In this document: positions 34,256 through 46,888 of the stretch, piece after piece
Position numbering within the stretch: position 1 is the stretch's first letter
Layout: every line of letters begins with the position of its first letter
Assembly: GCA_030512295.1 (NCBI GenBank)
Contig: JAULSR010000004.1
Location: 2,170,001 to 2,234,000 of the forward strand
Direction of reading: 5' to 3'
Length of the DNA stretch: 64,000 bases
Source of the DNA: Bombardia bombarda
Taxonomy: Eukaryota > Ascomycota > Sordariomycetes > Sordariales > Lasiosphaeriaceae
Notes under the pieces: model-generated
What the model was told of the DNA's origin: nothing
Databases searched by the model: none
What the model saw: only the letters and a program-made list of their open reading frames with translations
Made by a program: the position numbers and the translations under genes

Positions 34256-35641
34256 TTTGGCGGATAGGAAAATAGCTCGAGGGAGGTATTACGGCGATGG
34301 CGGAGGGCGGGAAGCGGGTGCTTGCCAGGAAAGAGAGATGAGAGACGCGGAATGAGCGGAATGAACCCAATGCCCTGACCAGACGACGGGATTGATTTGT
34401 CCTGGGGGTGATGCAGGACTCAATTGATGATAGATGAGCCGAGGGCGAGGATGCAGGAGGAAACTGTTGACAGTCGGACCTGAATCGGCGGGACGGGTTG
34501 ATGGTGGTGAATCGGAGACTGGATGCAGCCTGGGGCCAGTTTTTTTTTTGCTTGGGATTTTCGCCTTCTCGTTGGGGGACTCAGAGCTTAGCTCTCCCGT
34601 TCAGCAAAAAACGGGACCTAGTCCTCGCTAGTCCGGGTCAGGACGGCCGACACGGCGACACCAGACGCCATCCTTGCAGAGCACTTGCGCTAGTCCTCAT
34701 TCAGGGCTACAGAACTCAAAGTTTGGACAGTTCAGCCACAAATTCACACTCAACTCCGGCTCCATTATGATAACGAAATGCTTGTTAGATTGTGATAATT
34801 ATTTACTAATTCAGCTTATATAACTTCCTGCGCCGTATTGTTTTTGTTTTAAAAGCTTGTAGTGCTTTCTGTCGGAATGCGGCAACTTTGGCAATGCCTC
34901 GAGGATAACAAAGTCTCCCTCAACAAAATTTTGAACAAGCTCGGATCCTCCCAATCTCACGCTTTAGCCACAGCCAAGTGCTTTTCGCGGTGGTTTGGGC
35001 TCCGGGCGTTGGGTGGAGTGCGGCAAGATGACAGGAGTGCTAATCATTGGCTTCCCGGGTTCCTGGGCAGGACAGCGCTGCAAGGCCTGCAATTAAAGCC
35101 TGCAATGTAATGGGCCTGGCCGGTGCTGCACTGCCAAAATAGCGGCCGTAGGTTTTTCCAGGGTTTCCAGGTTGACAGGTTGAGTGCACGGATGCTCGGT
35201 GCTCACCAGCTGGCGACGAGGCGAGGATCCACTCTGAATTCGCGCGTCCCAGAGACTCGCTGTCCACTTCGATGCACGCCGTCTTACCTAACCCCCAAAG
35301 CTATCTCGAGGCCGTCAAATGTAACCTAGGCAAATCGTCGAGACGCAATTCTCCTAGGCTGCCGCAATTGCATTACATCCTCGCCGCCTGACGTCTTGCC
35401 TCGACTCGACGACCGTTGCCTGCGCCGCACTTGGACCAACCAGAAACGCGCCTATTTTATTCTGACAAACGGCTCCCTAACAACCTAGCTTGGCTCCTTC
35501 TGCAACAAGGGGACACGCAAGACACACGCAGCTGCAAGCAACCTGCAACACCAACAACACTCACGAGAGGGACTCTCTTCCCTATGCGCTGAGCCATCAT
35601 CCACCTTCACGGATGGCCATCGGTCCCTACGCCAGCCCACC
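34256..35641. promoter_or_regulatory. Divergent intergenic region, E2 and SEC7
   Basis: About 1.4 kb containing both 5' flanks. A T-run near 34540 and AT-rich DNA at 34765-34860 separate two GC-richer halves. No gene is supportable. Confidence 0.5.
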
Positions 35642-38600
35642 ATGAGCTCCCTCAAATTCGTGGTGTCCTCTCTGGACGTCATCGCTGCGAATGCAGGCAG
35701 GAACAAGCAGCTCGCCGAATTGGTCCAAAAAGCCCTCGATGCAATCGAAAAGAACGATGACCAGCTCCCCGACCCCGAGGTCATCTTTGCGCCCCTGCAG
35801 CTCGCCACAAAAACCGGCACCATCCCCCTAGCCACGACTGCCCTCGATTGCATCGGCAAGCTCATCTCGTACTCGTCCTTCTCGGTGCCCTCGGATCGCG
35901 CCTCGGTCCAGGATGGTACCGAACAAGCCCCCTTAATCGAACGAGCCATCGACACCATCTGCGACTGCTTTCAGGGCGAGACAACCTCGGTCGAAATCCA
36001 ATTGCAGATCGTCAAGTCCCTGCTAGCCGCCGTGCTCAACGACAAGATCGTCGTGCATGGCGCGGGTCTGCTAAAGGCAGTGCGCCAGGTCTATAATGTC
36101 TTCCTCCTCTCGCGGAACACGAGAAACCAACAGGTGGCGCAAGGAACTCTTACACAGATGGTCGGCACGGTCTTCGAGAGAGTCAAGACACGCCTACATA
36201 TGAAGGAGGCCCGCGCAGACCTTAGCAAGCTGAAGCCGAGTCAGAGCAGCTTGGCTGTCGACAGACCCGACTACCTAGCCACCCAGGCGAGTGGTGGTGA
36301 CGGGGAGGATGTTAACGAGGCTGCGTCGGATGTCAACGGCCCGGAAACCCCCAGCGAGGGGGGGCCTAAGCTCACCCTAAAGGACTTGGAGCATCGCAAG
36401 AGCTTCGATGATTCCCATATGGGCGATGGCCCCACTATGGTCACCCAGTTGAAGCCCACGAAGAAGATTGCCCGCTCGGTATCTGAGCACAGCCTCCCCG
36501 ACAGCTCGCAGGACGAAACGTCGGAATCGCTAGATGCCGAAGATGAGGTCTATATTCGAGATGCATACCTTGTCTTTAGGTCATTTTGCAACCTCTCGAC
36601 CAAGGTCTTGCCCCCAGATCAGCTTTACGATCTTCGGGGCCAGCCGATGCGATCGAAGCTCATCTCGCTTCACCTCATTCACACTCTTCTTAATAACAAC
36701 ATATCTGTCTTTACTTCGCCTTTATGTACCATCACCAACAGCAAAAGCAACGAGCCCACAAACTTCCTCCAGGCCATCAAGTACTACCTTTGCTTGAGCA
36801 TCACACGAAATGGCGCCAGCTCCGTGGATCGGGTGTTTGATGTCTGCTGTGAGATATTATGGTTGATGCTCAAGTATATGAGGGCGCAGTTCAAGGTTAG
36901 TCGTGGTGGCTTCGACTTTGCGGTCAGAACTAACGTAATATTTATAGAAAGAGATCGAGGTCTTTCTAAACGAGATTTATCTTGCTCTTTTGGCAAGAAG
37001 GAATGCCCCTCTGTCTCAAAAACTGTCAGTGATAAGCATCCTCAAGAGATTCTGTGAAGATCCACGAGCATTGGTGGAGACGTATTTGAACTATGACTGT
37101 GATCGAAATGTCGACAACATCTTCCAGACCATCATAGAAGACTTGTCCAAATTCGCGACAGCTTCAGTACCAATTACAGTAGCTCACGAGCAACAGTACG
37201 AGGACACACACACAAGCAGCGAGTGGCAAATAAAAAACGTCCTGCCTCCGCCACTAACAGTTGCTCTGAATCTGCATCCTGATACGGATTCCGATATCCC
37301 TAAGGAATACATCATGAAACGGGTTGCTCTGGACTCCTTGGTTGAAACATTGAGATCCCTAGTTCACTGGTCGCAACCGGCCCGCCCAGAAATTAACGGA
37401 TCAAGCACGGACTTGGATAGAAGGGCATCCAGCGATGAAGTGAGGGAATCGATCGACCCTTCAGGGACGGAAACACCAATCCCACCGTCGACTCCGATGG
37501 CCGATGATGACCCGGACCAGTTGGAGAAAGAGAAGGCCAGGAAGACGGCCATGACGAACGCGATCAAGGTCTTCAACTTCAAGCCCAAGAACGGAATCAA
37601 GCTCCTCCTCAAGGATGGCTTCATTCCAAGCGACTCACCTGAAGATATTGCTCGCTTCCTGGTAAGCGAGGAGAGGTTAGACAAGGCCCAGATCGGCGAG
37701 TATCTTGGCGAGGGCGAGCAGAAGAATATCGACATCATGCACGCCTTTGTGGATACAATGGACTTCACCAAAAAGCGCTTTGTGGACGCTTTGCGGCAGT
37801 TCCTCCAGTCTTTCCGCCTTCCCGGCGAGGCGCAAAAGATTGATCGGTTCATGCTGAAATTCGCCAATCGATATGTAATGGGAAATCCCAATGCATTTGC
37901 CAACGCCGATACTCCTTACGTCCTCGCTTACTCCGTTATCCTGTTGAACACGGATCTGCACAGCACAAAGATCGCGAGGCGCATGTCAAAGGCCGACTTT
38001 ATCAAAAACAATCGTGGTATTAACGACAATGCTGACCTTCCTGACGAGTATCTGCTCGGGATTTATGATGATATCGCAAACGATGAGATTGTCCTAAGGA
38101 GTGAGCGGGCTGCGGCTGCGGCTGCTGGCCCCGTCCAAGCTCAGTCCACCAGCCTCGCTGCGGGACTGGGACAGGCCTTTTCCAACGTCGGGCGTGACCT
38201 TCAAAGAGAAGCCTACGTGCAGCAATCAGAGGAAATCTCTCTCCGCTCGGAGCAGCTCTTCAGAGATCTCTACAGAAGCCAGCGCAAGAATGCCGAGAAG
38301 GCAGGCACCAAGTTTATTCCCGCGACATCATTCAAGCATGTTGGCCCCATGTTCGACGTGACGTGGATGTCCTTTTTCTCGGCTCTCTCTAGCCAGATGC
38401 AGAAAGCTCAGAACCTTGAGGTCAACAAGCTGTGTCTGGAGGGCATGAAGCTTGCTACCAAGATTGCTTGCCTTTTTGACCTAGCTACCCCGAGAGAGGC
38501 GTTCATGTCTGCGCTCAAGAACGCGGCTAATCTTAATAACCCGCAAGATATGCAGGCTAAGAACGTTGAGGCTTTGAAGGTAATACTGGAGCTTGGCCAG

Positions 38601-41324
38601 ACAGAAGGTAACCTCCTGAAGCAGTCTTGGAAGGATATTCTTCTGTGCATTAGTCAGCTCGACCGACTGCAGCTCATTTCCGGAGGCGTGGATGAGAGTG
38701 CTGTCCCTGATGTTTCCAAGGCACGCTTCGTTCCTTCAAGGAATGAGACAGGCGATCCTCGAAAATCCGCGGCTTCCTCAAGGAGACATCGGCCGCGGTC
38801 TAATACTGGACCGCAAGGTGTCTCGACGGAGATTGCGCTGGAAAGCAGGTCTGACGAAGTGGTAAACAGCGTCAACCGGATTTTCGAGAACACTGCTAAC
38901 CTTTCGGGAGAAGCTATCGTTCATTTTGCGCGGGCTTTGACCGAGGTCAGCTGGGACGAGATCAGAGTGTCTGGCTCCAATGAGTCCCCTCGCACATACA
39001 GTCTTCAAAAGATTGTTGAGATCAGCTACCACAATCTTACGCGTATTCGATACGAGTGGACAAACATTTGGGACGTCCTTGGCGAGCACTTCAATCGTGT
39101 TGGTTGCCACAACAACACCGCCATTGTATTCTTTGCTCTGGACTCGTTACGTCAGCTTTCTATGCGTTTCATGGAGATCGAGGAGCTGCCTGGTTTCAAG
39201 TTCCAAAAAGATTTCCTCAAGCCGTTTGAGCATGTCATGTCCAACTCGAATAACATCACTGTCAAGGACATGATTCTCCGATGTCTCATCCAGATGATCC
39301 AAGCTAGAGGAGAGAACATTCGGTCTGGCTGGAGGACAATGTTTGGCATCTTCACGGTCGCGGCGAGAGAACCGTACGAGAGCATCGTCAGTCTTGCTTA
39401 CGAGAATGTCACTCATGTATACAAGACGAGGTTCGGTGTCGTCATCTCGCAAGGTGCCTTTACCGATCTTATTGTCTGCCTGACAGAGTTCTCCAAGAAC
39501 ATGAAGTTCCAGAAGAAGAGTCTACAGGCCATGGACACGCTGAAGTCAATCATTCCGAAGATGCTCAAGACACCCGAGTGCCCACTGTCGCAGAAAACAT
39601 CATCTGCTGCAAAAGCGCAAGCCGTCGACATCAGCGTCAAGGCTGCCAGTCAGCAGAGTCGCACTTCGGTGGAAGAAGGCTTCTGGTTTCCTGTACTCTT
39701 TGCCTTCCATGACGTTCTGATGACAGGAGAGGATCTCGAGGTGCGGTCAAATGCCCTCAACTACTTCTTCGAGGCCTTACTGAGCTACGGAGGCGACTTC
39801 CCCTCGGATTTCTGGGACATTTTGTGGAGACAGCAGCTGTATCCCATCTTTATGGTGCTGCGCTCAAAGCCAGAGATGTCCAACGTTCTCAATCACGAGG
39901 AGCTCTCGGTGTGGCTGTCGACAACTATGATTCAGGCCCTCCGCAATATGATCACCCTCTTCACCCATTACTTTGACGCTCTCGAGTATATGCTCGACCG
40001 ATTCCTGGAGCTGCTCGCACTTTGCATATGCCAGGAGAACGACACGATCGCTCGCATAGGAAGCAACTGCCTCCAGCAGCTGATTCTCCAAAATGTGACC
40101 AAGTTCACCGCCAGCCACTGGTCCAAGATTGTTGGAGCTTTCTGTGAGCTGTTTGAGAGGACGACGGCCTACCAGCTTTTCTCTGCCACTACAATCAACT
40201 CGACCGCATCCCTCTCCCCTCCTCCGAACGGACTTGACTTTGGCGGTCCTCTCAGCCCCACCGACGAGAACGGACCGGTCGATGAAAAGTCGCTCAAGAT
40301 CAACGGGACTGAGCAGAATGGGTTCAGCCCCGAGGTAGAAGGCCAAGGCGGCCACACCAACGGCCATGACGACGATAGCCTTCGAACACCAACGGCCGCT
40401 AGACACACGCGTAGCGCATCCGTTGTAACAGTCGCCTCGTCCCCCATGACGCCTCGACTGGAGGAGTTCAAGCCCAACAACCCGCTGCAGCAGCAGCCGG
40501 TGGTGGTGACGGCGGCGCGCCGGCGCTTGTTCAACCGCATCATCAGCCGCTGCGTGCTGCAGCTGCTCATGATCGAGACGGTCAACGAGCTCTTTAGCAA
40601 CGACGCCGTGTACGCGCAGATCCCGTCGTCGGAGCTGCTCCGCCTGATGGCGCTCCTCAAGAAGTCGTTCCTCTTCGCCAAGCGCTTCAACGCGGACAAG
40701 GACCTGCGCATGCGCCTCTGGCGCGAGGGCTTCATGAAGCAGCCGCCCAACCTGTTGAAGCAGGAGTCGGGCAGCGCTGCCACGTACGTGGCCATCCTGT
40801 TCCGCATGTTTGGCGACACGGCGCCCGAGCGCCAGGGCAGCAAGGCCGACGTCGAGAGCGCCCTGGTGCCGCTGTGCCAGGATATCATCCGTGGATATGT
40901 GGCGCTCGAGGAGGAGAGTCAGCACAGGAACATCGTGGCGTGGAGGCCGGTTGTGGTGGATGTGCTGGAGGGGTATGCGGCGTTCCCGAGGGAGGCGTTT
41001 GTCGAGCATATCAAGAGCTTTTATCCGCTTACGGTGGAGCTGTTGAGCAGGGAGCTGGGCGGGGAGCTAAGGGCTGCGTTGTTGTTGGTGTTGAGGAGGG
41101 TTGGCGAGGTTGGGTTGGGGATTGAGGGGATGACGAATGGTGGTGGTGCTGCTCCTGTAGTGAATGGAGGTGGGAGGGGAAGCGTGGCGGCGGCCGGCCG
41201 GGCTGATGATGGGAGGAGGAACAGTGTTCTTTCGACATCGACGGACCATCAGCAGCAGGGAGGAGCGCAGAGCATGGATAATTTGAGCGATGATCCGTCC
41301 AGTCGGTTTATGGGGAGGGCGTGA
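35642..41324 (+). CDS. sec7: Sec7-type guanine nucleotide exchange factor for Arf (1876 aa)
   Basis: Large Arf-GEF of the Sec7/BIG family, which activates Arf1 at the trans-Golgi for vesicle budding. Exons are 35642-36895 and 36948-41324 with a 52-bp intron (GTTAGT, CTAAC, ATAG). The order is DCB and HUS regions first, with the HUS box NYDCD at residues 466-470; an acidic linker; the Sec7 domain at about 612-800, with the catalytic glutamate finger Glu712 in LPGEAQKI; then the HDS helical repeats to the C terminus, including a WTNIWDVL..HF block. Tyr746, Ser747, Asp754 and Met764 match the four residues that make Sec7 domains brefeldin A-sensitive. A Gln/Pro/Asn-rich linker near 1510-1590 and a Gly-rich tail are low complexity. 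Full family length; essential in yeast. Confidence 0.97.
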
Positions 41325-42445
41325 GGGGTGTGAGTTAGGGCAGTAAAGGTCTAGTTCTAGGGGGTTTATTTCACACACATTTAGTTGGTGGAGGAGACAG
41401 GCAGGCAAAGCAGGCAAAGCAAAAGGTACCCAGGTAATCATTTGGTTTTGGAGCGCTGGGCATTTTTACATTCATGTTTAGAGATTCGTCGTCATTGTTC
41501 TCGAGTCTAGCTACTATGTAGCTGGGAGGTTAGTTATTATTGTAGTTTTGTGGAAAATACGTTTTTAGAAAGCATCACATCTCTTTTAGTTGGTTTTGGT
41601 TTAGGACCTCTTGTTTTAAATGTGTATATTTGTCGTATTTTGTTTTTTCTTCTACATTATGTTTTTCTACGATTACGTACCGTAGTTACCGTCTTGTAAC
41701 AAATGAATAGGGGGCAATGGCATCTCGCAATTTCTGATTGGCGAGTCTGGTCCGTGATACACTGATCGCGTAGGGAGGTCGGCGGAGAGATAAGGACGGA
41801 TAATATGCCTACGAATATGGGATTCGAAACACAAACTATGTTTTCCTCCCTTTATAATTGCTACCTCTCCCTACTTCCGGCTCTTATGTGTTGCCTGGTA
41901 GGAAGGTAGCTGGCTAATGATCAGGTGCGCATCTTGAGGTCCTCATGCATGTGATACATGGAGCCTACTAATAAACGCTTCAAAAAGGAGGTGGCAGATA
42001 ATGATATAACTATCGGAGAGTATAATAAGGTCTCTATCCTTCTCTTTACTTAAAGGTGAAGGAAGCGATAATTTTCGACATATGGCTACATGCCCAGGTA
42101 ATTAATATCCTTGTTTATTTGCTGATTCTTCTGGTTTTGAACTTGACTGGTTATGATGCTCTAACTTTGGCAATCGCCTCATCGATAGCTATCCATTAAT
42201 CTCACACTCGCCGCAATCTCAAACGAAATGTCGCAAGGGAGCGACATAAACAAAGAGACAGCGAAAGGGTTAAACATCTTAAATACCAAACCACTCTTTA
42301 GAATGTTAACTTGGCTTTCTTCTCTATCAAGCCCCCTGACTGACGAAATCCCATGCTTGCTTAACTGGCCCGCAAAATCATCATATTCGCCCTCTTTTCC
42401 TGATACCAGTACAGTACACAACTATCACCCCCCTTGAACCTGCCT
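41325..42445. other. Convergent spacer
   Basis: AT-rich non-coding DNA between SEC7 and the convergent HSM3-like gene, presumably 3' UTRs. No gene seen. Confidence 0.5.
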
Positions 42446-43599
42446 CTACCGTATCGCAATACGAATCTCCTCCCCCGGCATCACCTCCTGCAACCACCTC
42501 TTCAGGTCCTCAGCCTCATCCTCGACCGTCCTCTCAGGCAGCGTAACCAGCGCCTCCTTGAGCACCGCATCCTGCGCCGTCGCGGCCCTCAGCAGCGCCC
42601 GCACAGTCTCTACCTTGTACGCCGAGTATTCCGTCACGCGCGCCAGGCCGACAAACATCTCAAAGAAATCAACCAGGCTGAGGTGCAGCAACACATCACT
42701 CTTGTCCACCATGTGCAGCGCCGCAAACTGCAGCAGCCCCTCGCCCGATCTCGGCCCATGCCCATTCGCACCCCCGTCTCCATTCTCCTGATGTCCATTC
42801 GTCAACCCCACCGCCGCCTGAAACTCCGACTTGCTCACCGCGCGAATATCCAGCGCCGCCAGCCTCGGCAACACCCTCAACACCCTCCCCTGCGCCAGAC
42901 TCAGCTGCCTCGCATCCGTCGCCGTATCCGCATGTCTCCCCGCGCACAGGTCAACCAACAAGCCATACACCCCCTTATCCCCAAGCACCCTCCGCCACAT
43001 CTTGCCCTGCCCGGCCACCCTCCTCAGCACCAAATCATTCTCCGCCGTGTACACGCCATTCCGCGGCCTTGCGGGCGGCGCCAGCTCGCAATCGATATCC
43101 AGCAAATCCCCAGCACCTTGCCGCCCTTCTCGCCCACCTCGACCTGCGGCGCGGCGAGCCAGCGCCGGATAAACGCCGCGACGAGCGCCGGCATAGTAGA
43201 CAGGATAGCCACGTCGGTGGGGCTTCTGGCGGCGGCGGCCTTGTGGAGGACGGTCATGGCGAGCAGGTTGGCGGCGGGTAAGGGGGACTCGAGGGCCTGG
43301 ATGAGAGAGGCCTCCGGGGCGAGCGGGCCGAGGATCTGGGTGAAGGATAGGGGGCGGAGGAGCTTGGTGGTGAGGCTGGCGATGATGGTGGGGTCGTGGA
43401 CGTTGTAGGTCTGCAGGAGGGAGGTGAGGCGGGGCAGGAAGCGGGGGATGAGCGGGGGCGTGTTTGTCTCGGTGAGCTGGAGCTCGACGTCGTCGAAGAG
43501 CTTGGGGTTGAGCGGGAGGGAGGGGTCAAGGGCGAGGTCGTCGAGGTGGGTGGAGAGGGGGTCGAGGCCCGTGATGGGGGGGATGTCGGTTGTGTCCAT
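42446..43599 (-). pseudogene. HSM3/PSMD5-like ARM-type protein, frame broken by one nucleotide
   Basis: Two overlapping minus-strand frames together read as one protein of about 384 residues. The first (43599 to about 43108) has an acidic N terminus and leucine-rich helical repeats. The second (about 43108 to 42446) includes MWRR(V)LGDKGVYGLL, LRVLPRLAALD and LLQFAALHMVDKSDVLLHLSL blocks. These recall fungal proteins annotated as HSM3, the proteasome base assembly chaperone first named for mismatch repair, related to human PSMD5. The assignment is from memory of the family pattern and is moderate. At the G-run 43108-43111, continuation needs one more G, turning G-I-C-W into G-D-L-L-D. Both sides keep coding character, so this is a recent lesion or a sequence error. 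The protein is short for the family. Confidence 0.6.
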
Positions 43600-44422
43600 G
43601 GTTGTTTGTGGTAGGGCTGGTGGATGGGTAGGTAGGTTGAGGTGGTGGGATTTGTATTGGGTTTGGATTGTTGGTGTGTGTGTTCAAAGGGTTGTTTGGT
43701 TAAAAAGGGAAGCGAAGGGAAGAAGGGAGCTCAAGGCAGAAGCTGGCCGTCGTCAGTGTCGTGTCCCGGTCGTGCCTGCCTAGGTAAGATTATAAGGTCG
43801 TAGGGCGGCAGGCGGCAGGTCCAGCCAGGCACCGGAAGGAGGGGTTCCAGATCTGCAGGGCCCGAGCATGGGCGTTGGAGAAGCGGGGCCACAGCTGACG
43901 CCCTGCAGAGGAGAAGCTCCCTTGTCAAAGGTACGCCCACCCCTGCGTAATTGTTAGTTCAATACCTGCCAGACTCTTCAATACCTATCAACATCATGGC
44001 TTTGGCTCTGTCTTAAGAGGATTGTTAGTGGACAACATTCTGTCGATCCTATACATATATTCGTTTGAAGTCAAATTTCAAAGATATATCTATTTTGAGA
44101 AGCCATATTTGCCACCAGATGAGCTTGGTTGTACCCCGGTGGAGTATCGTTGATGTCCAAGACAGACAGTGTGGTGGGGTACGAGCCAGCCGCCGCGAGC
44201 GATGCTGCTGAATAGAAAAAAAGTGCCCCGCCACAACTCTAATTACGCCGTCGCATTTCTCAGTCACATTATTCTGCCATTTCTACATTCATATACCAAC
44301 ACCCAACTCACTCATATGTGCCAGATCGATCAGCAAACAAGCCGAACCTAATAATAAAACCGAGGAACCATATGTAGCCGCACACATACGTATAGAGTAC
44401 AACCACATCAACACCGCAGAAG
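43600..44422. promoter_or_regulatory. Divergent intergenic region
   Basis: About 0.8 kb between the HSM3-like gene and RPC31, holding both 5' flanks. No gene seen. Confidence 0.5.
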
Positions 44423-45328
44423 ATGTCTCGAGGAGGCGGACGAGGAGGAGGCCGCGGCCGCGGTAGTGGCGGCCGCGGCGGTGGACGAAGCGTTGCCGCC
44501 AACAGTGTTCCCTGGACTATGGATTCAGAGATCGTCATTGACGGCAAGCCTTCCGAGCTCTTTCCCCCCTACGACGTCCCCCAGGCCCCCTCCCTCTCGC
44601 GCAAAGAAGACAAGCAAGTCTCGTACTTCCTCCTCTTCCGCGAGCAATGCCACGACGGGCCGCTCTACACCCAAGCCCGCACCTGGACCACCGCCGCCGG
44701 CGGTAAAGCCTCGGGCCGCTCCTACGGCCAGGACCAGATCAACAAGCGCTACGGCCAGACCAGCAAGGCCACCGTTGACCCCTTCCTCGCCGTGCCCACC
44801 TACTCGCAGCGCTTCAACCAGGTCGAGCGTGCCCTGCCCGACCTCGGGTCCCGCCCCTTCGCTAAAGAGTTTTTCCCCCCCGAGCTGCACAAGACCCTCG
44901 ACGGGCTCGACGGCGGGCATGACAGTCCGCCTAGCAAACGACGCAAGACGGCCGCTGGCGGAGAGAAGATTTTGGCGCTGCCTAGCATAACCGAGCTTAA
45001 GACGGCAGAGGAGCTGTTCCTGCCCGCGGGGGATATAAGCTACGACAAGGCGCTGCAGGTGCTCAATAACGTTGAGAAGCGCGCTGCTGCTGCAGAGGGG
45101 GGTGCCGATGGCGATGTTGGCTATCTGTCTGGCGAAGATGATGACGAGTGGGTCAAGACCAAAGAGGGCGGCGAGGACGGGGAGGATAACGGTGTGGATG
45201 CCGAGGCCGAGGACCAGTATGAGGACGAGTCTGGGGATGACGACTATAACGCTGAGGCGTACTTCGATGGGAATCAGGACGACGACGAGGGTGACGATGG
45301 GGGGGATGATGGGGGTGATTATATGTGA
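44423..45328 (+). CDS. rpc31: RNA polymerase III subunit C31 (301 aa)
   Basis: Subunit of the Rpc82/Rpc34/Rpc31 subcomplex that opens promoters in RNA polymerase III transcription of tRNA and 5S genes in the nucleus. Intronless. The N terminus is an RGG/Gly-rich tract (residues 1-22). Next come the conserved LFPPYDVP motif near residues 46-53 and a middle segment with the RPFAKEFFPPELHKTLDG block, followed by a basic SKRRKT signal. The C terminus, from about residue 236, is almost entirely Asp/Glu with Gly, the long acidic tail typical of the Rpc31/RPC7 family and involved in initiation. Length fits fungal Rpc31. The start ATG follows a purine-rich leader (gcagaagATG). Confidence 0.9.
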   Translation: MSRGGGRGGGRGRGSGGRGGGRSVAANSVPWTMDSEIVIDGKPSELFPPYDVPQAPSLSRKEDKQVSYFLLFREQCHDGPLYTQARTWTTAAGGKASGRSYGQDQINKRYGQTSKATVDPFLAVPTYSQRFNQVERALPDLGSRPFAKEFFPPELHKTLDGLDGGHDSPPSKRRKTAAGGEKILALPSITELKTAEELFLPAGDISYDKALQVLNNVEKRAAAAEGGADGDVGYLSGEDDDEWVKTKEGGEDGEDNGVDAEAEDQYEDESGDDDYNAEAYFDGNQDDDEGDDGGDDGGDYM

Positions 45329-45980
45329 TCTGGCTAGGGGTTGTGGAAGATGTGGTGGTAGACTGGGGGGGGAATGAAGAATGGGAAGAAAGCATCTCGG
45401 CCTAGGTACTGGCAGGGCAGCCTGGCGTTTTATTTTGGGGTTTGTTTTGGAGGTCTGGCGGCGGCGCATTGTGTACTCCCTGGTTATATTAGTTTTGATC
45501 ACTGTTCGACTGAAATCACTGAAAGAATCAGGCTAGGGACTAGGTAGTTTGGTGGAAAGAGGAGGGCAATGATACCATTTTCTCAGTCCAAACAAAGCTG
45601 TCTATTATTTGCACAGAAACATACAGTGCGGTGCTTGATACGGTGTATTTTGTTATCAGCATGAAGCACCCAGCGCCTTCTACACAATATCTCTATTGAA
45701 TGGCTGTGAGTTGGCTTTGCGGTACTTATTCATCCTCACCCATTCGTTCACGGCGCAAAAGAAAAGGAGAAACATCTCCACATATACACAATGTTGCCTC
45801 GATTCCATTTTATCAAAAACTTCCCCATCAATCTCCTCATAGTCTTTTGCTATAGATATTTTGTACATGAATCACATAACTACTCACCGCTCCCTGCCCC
45901 TCTTACTCCTATCACCTACCTCTATCCATCAACCTACCACCCTCCAACCTCCCTAGCAGAAATCCCACTCTCACCACCCT
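45329..45980. other. Convergent spacer
   Basis: Short non-coding interval between RPC31 and the nucleoporin gene, probably 3' UTRs. Confidence 0.5.
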
Positions 45981-46845
45981 CTAACTCCCATGCCCCATAA
46001 AGTCCTTCAGCTGCAACTCCGTAACCCCCTCCCTCACACCCCCAACAACCCCCGCAACCTTGAGAATCCCCTCCTCAAAGTCCCTCAACACCCCCGCCAG
46101 CTCCAGCGCCCTCTCATCCTGACGACCCCCCTGCCCGCCCACACCACCGCCCGCATTCCCACTCTTGCTCTGCACCGCCACCCGCTGCAGCTGCTCCAGC
46201 ATATTCCCCTGCACCCCATGCAAATGCACCTCGATCTCGCCCAAGTTCCTTTCAAACCGCCTCATCATCTCGTCCATCTCATCCCCCGTCTTCGAGAAGA
46301 AACTGATCAAATCCGAATTGCTCTCCTCATCCGCATCCGCCGCCGCCGCATTCCCACCGCCACCACCACCACCACCACCCCCTCCGCCACCCTGCTGGCC
46401 CCCGCGCACGGTCGACCACAGCCCGGCCTGGTGGTACTGCGTCGGCAGCTTCAGGTTATCGATCGCCTTGAACGACAGCCTTGCATTATCCGCGTCCGTC
46501 TTGACGAGGTCGCGCAGCTGGTTGATGGCGACGATGTCGCCCGACAGCGCGCCGTGGGCGCCCTCCGACTTGCGCGAGACAAAGGCCACGTCGGCGGGGA
46601 TGGCGTGCACCATGTCGCCGTGCTTGGGCAGGAAGGCGTCGACGGCCTGCTTGTCCTCGATGAACTTGTTGATGCGCTGCTCCATGGCCACGATCTGGTT
46701 CTGCAGGTCCTCCTGCAGGTCGCCGAGGCGCGTGGTCGAGCGGATGTTGGACAGGTCGATGAGCACGCCGGGCACGGTTTGGGATTGCTGCTGCGCGTTG
46801 TTTTGGCCGAGGGTGAGGCCAAAGGTGGCTTGTTGCTGGGGTTGC

Positions 46846-46888
<43 letters not shown>

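Noticed and set aside
39864..41009. 381-codon minus-strand frame opposite SEC7
   Set aside because: Antisense shadow of the Sec7 C-terminal region.
43108..43111. Programmed -1 frameshift in the HSM3-like gene
   Set aside because: No slippery heptamer of X_XXY_YYZ form; missing G is simpler.
42434..43408. 324-codon plus-strand frame opposite the HSM3-like gene
   Set aside because: Composition dominated by Arg, Pro and His with no motif: an antisense shadow.
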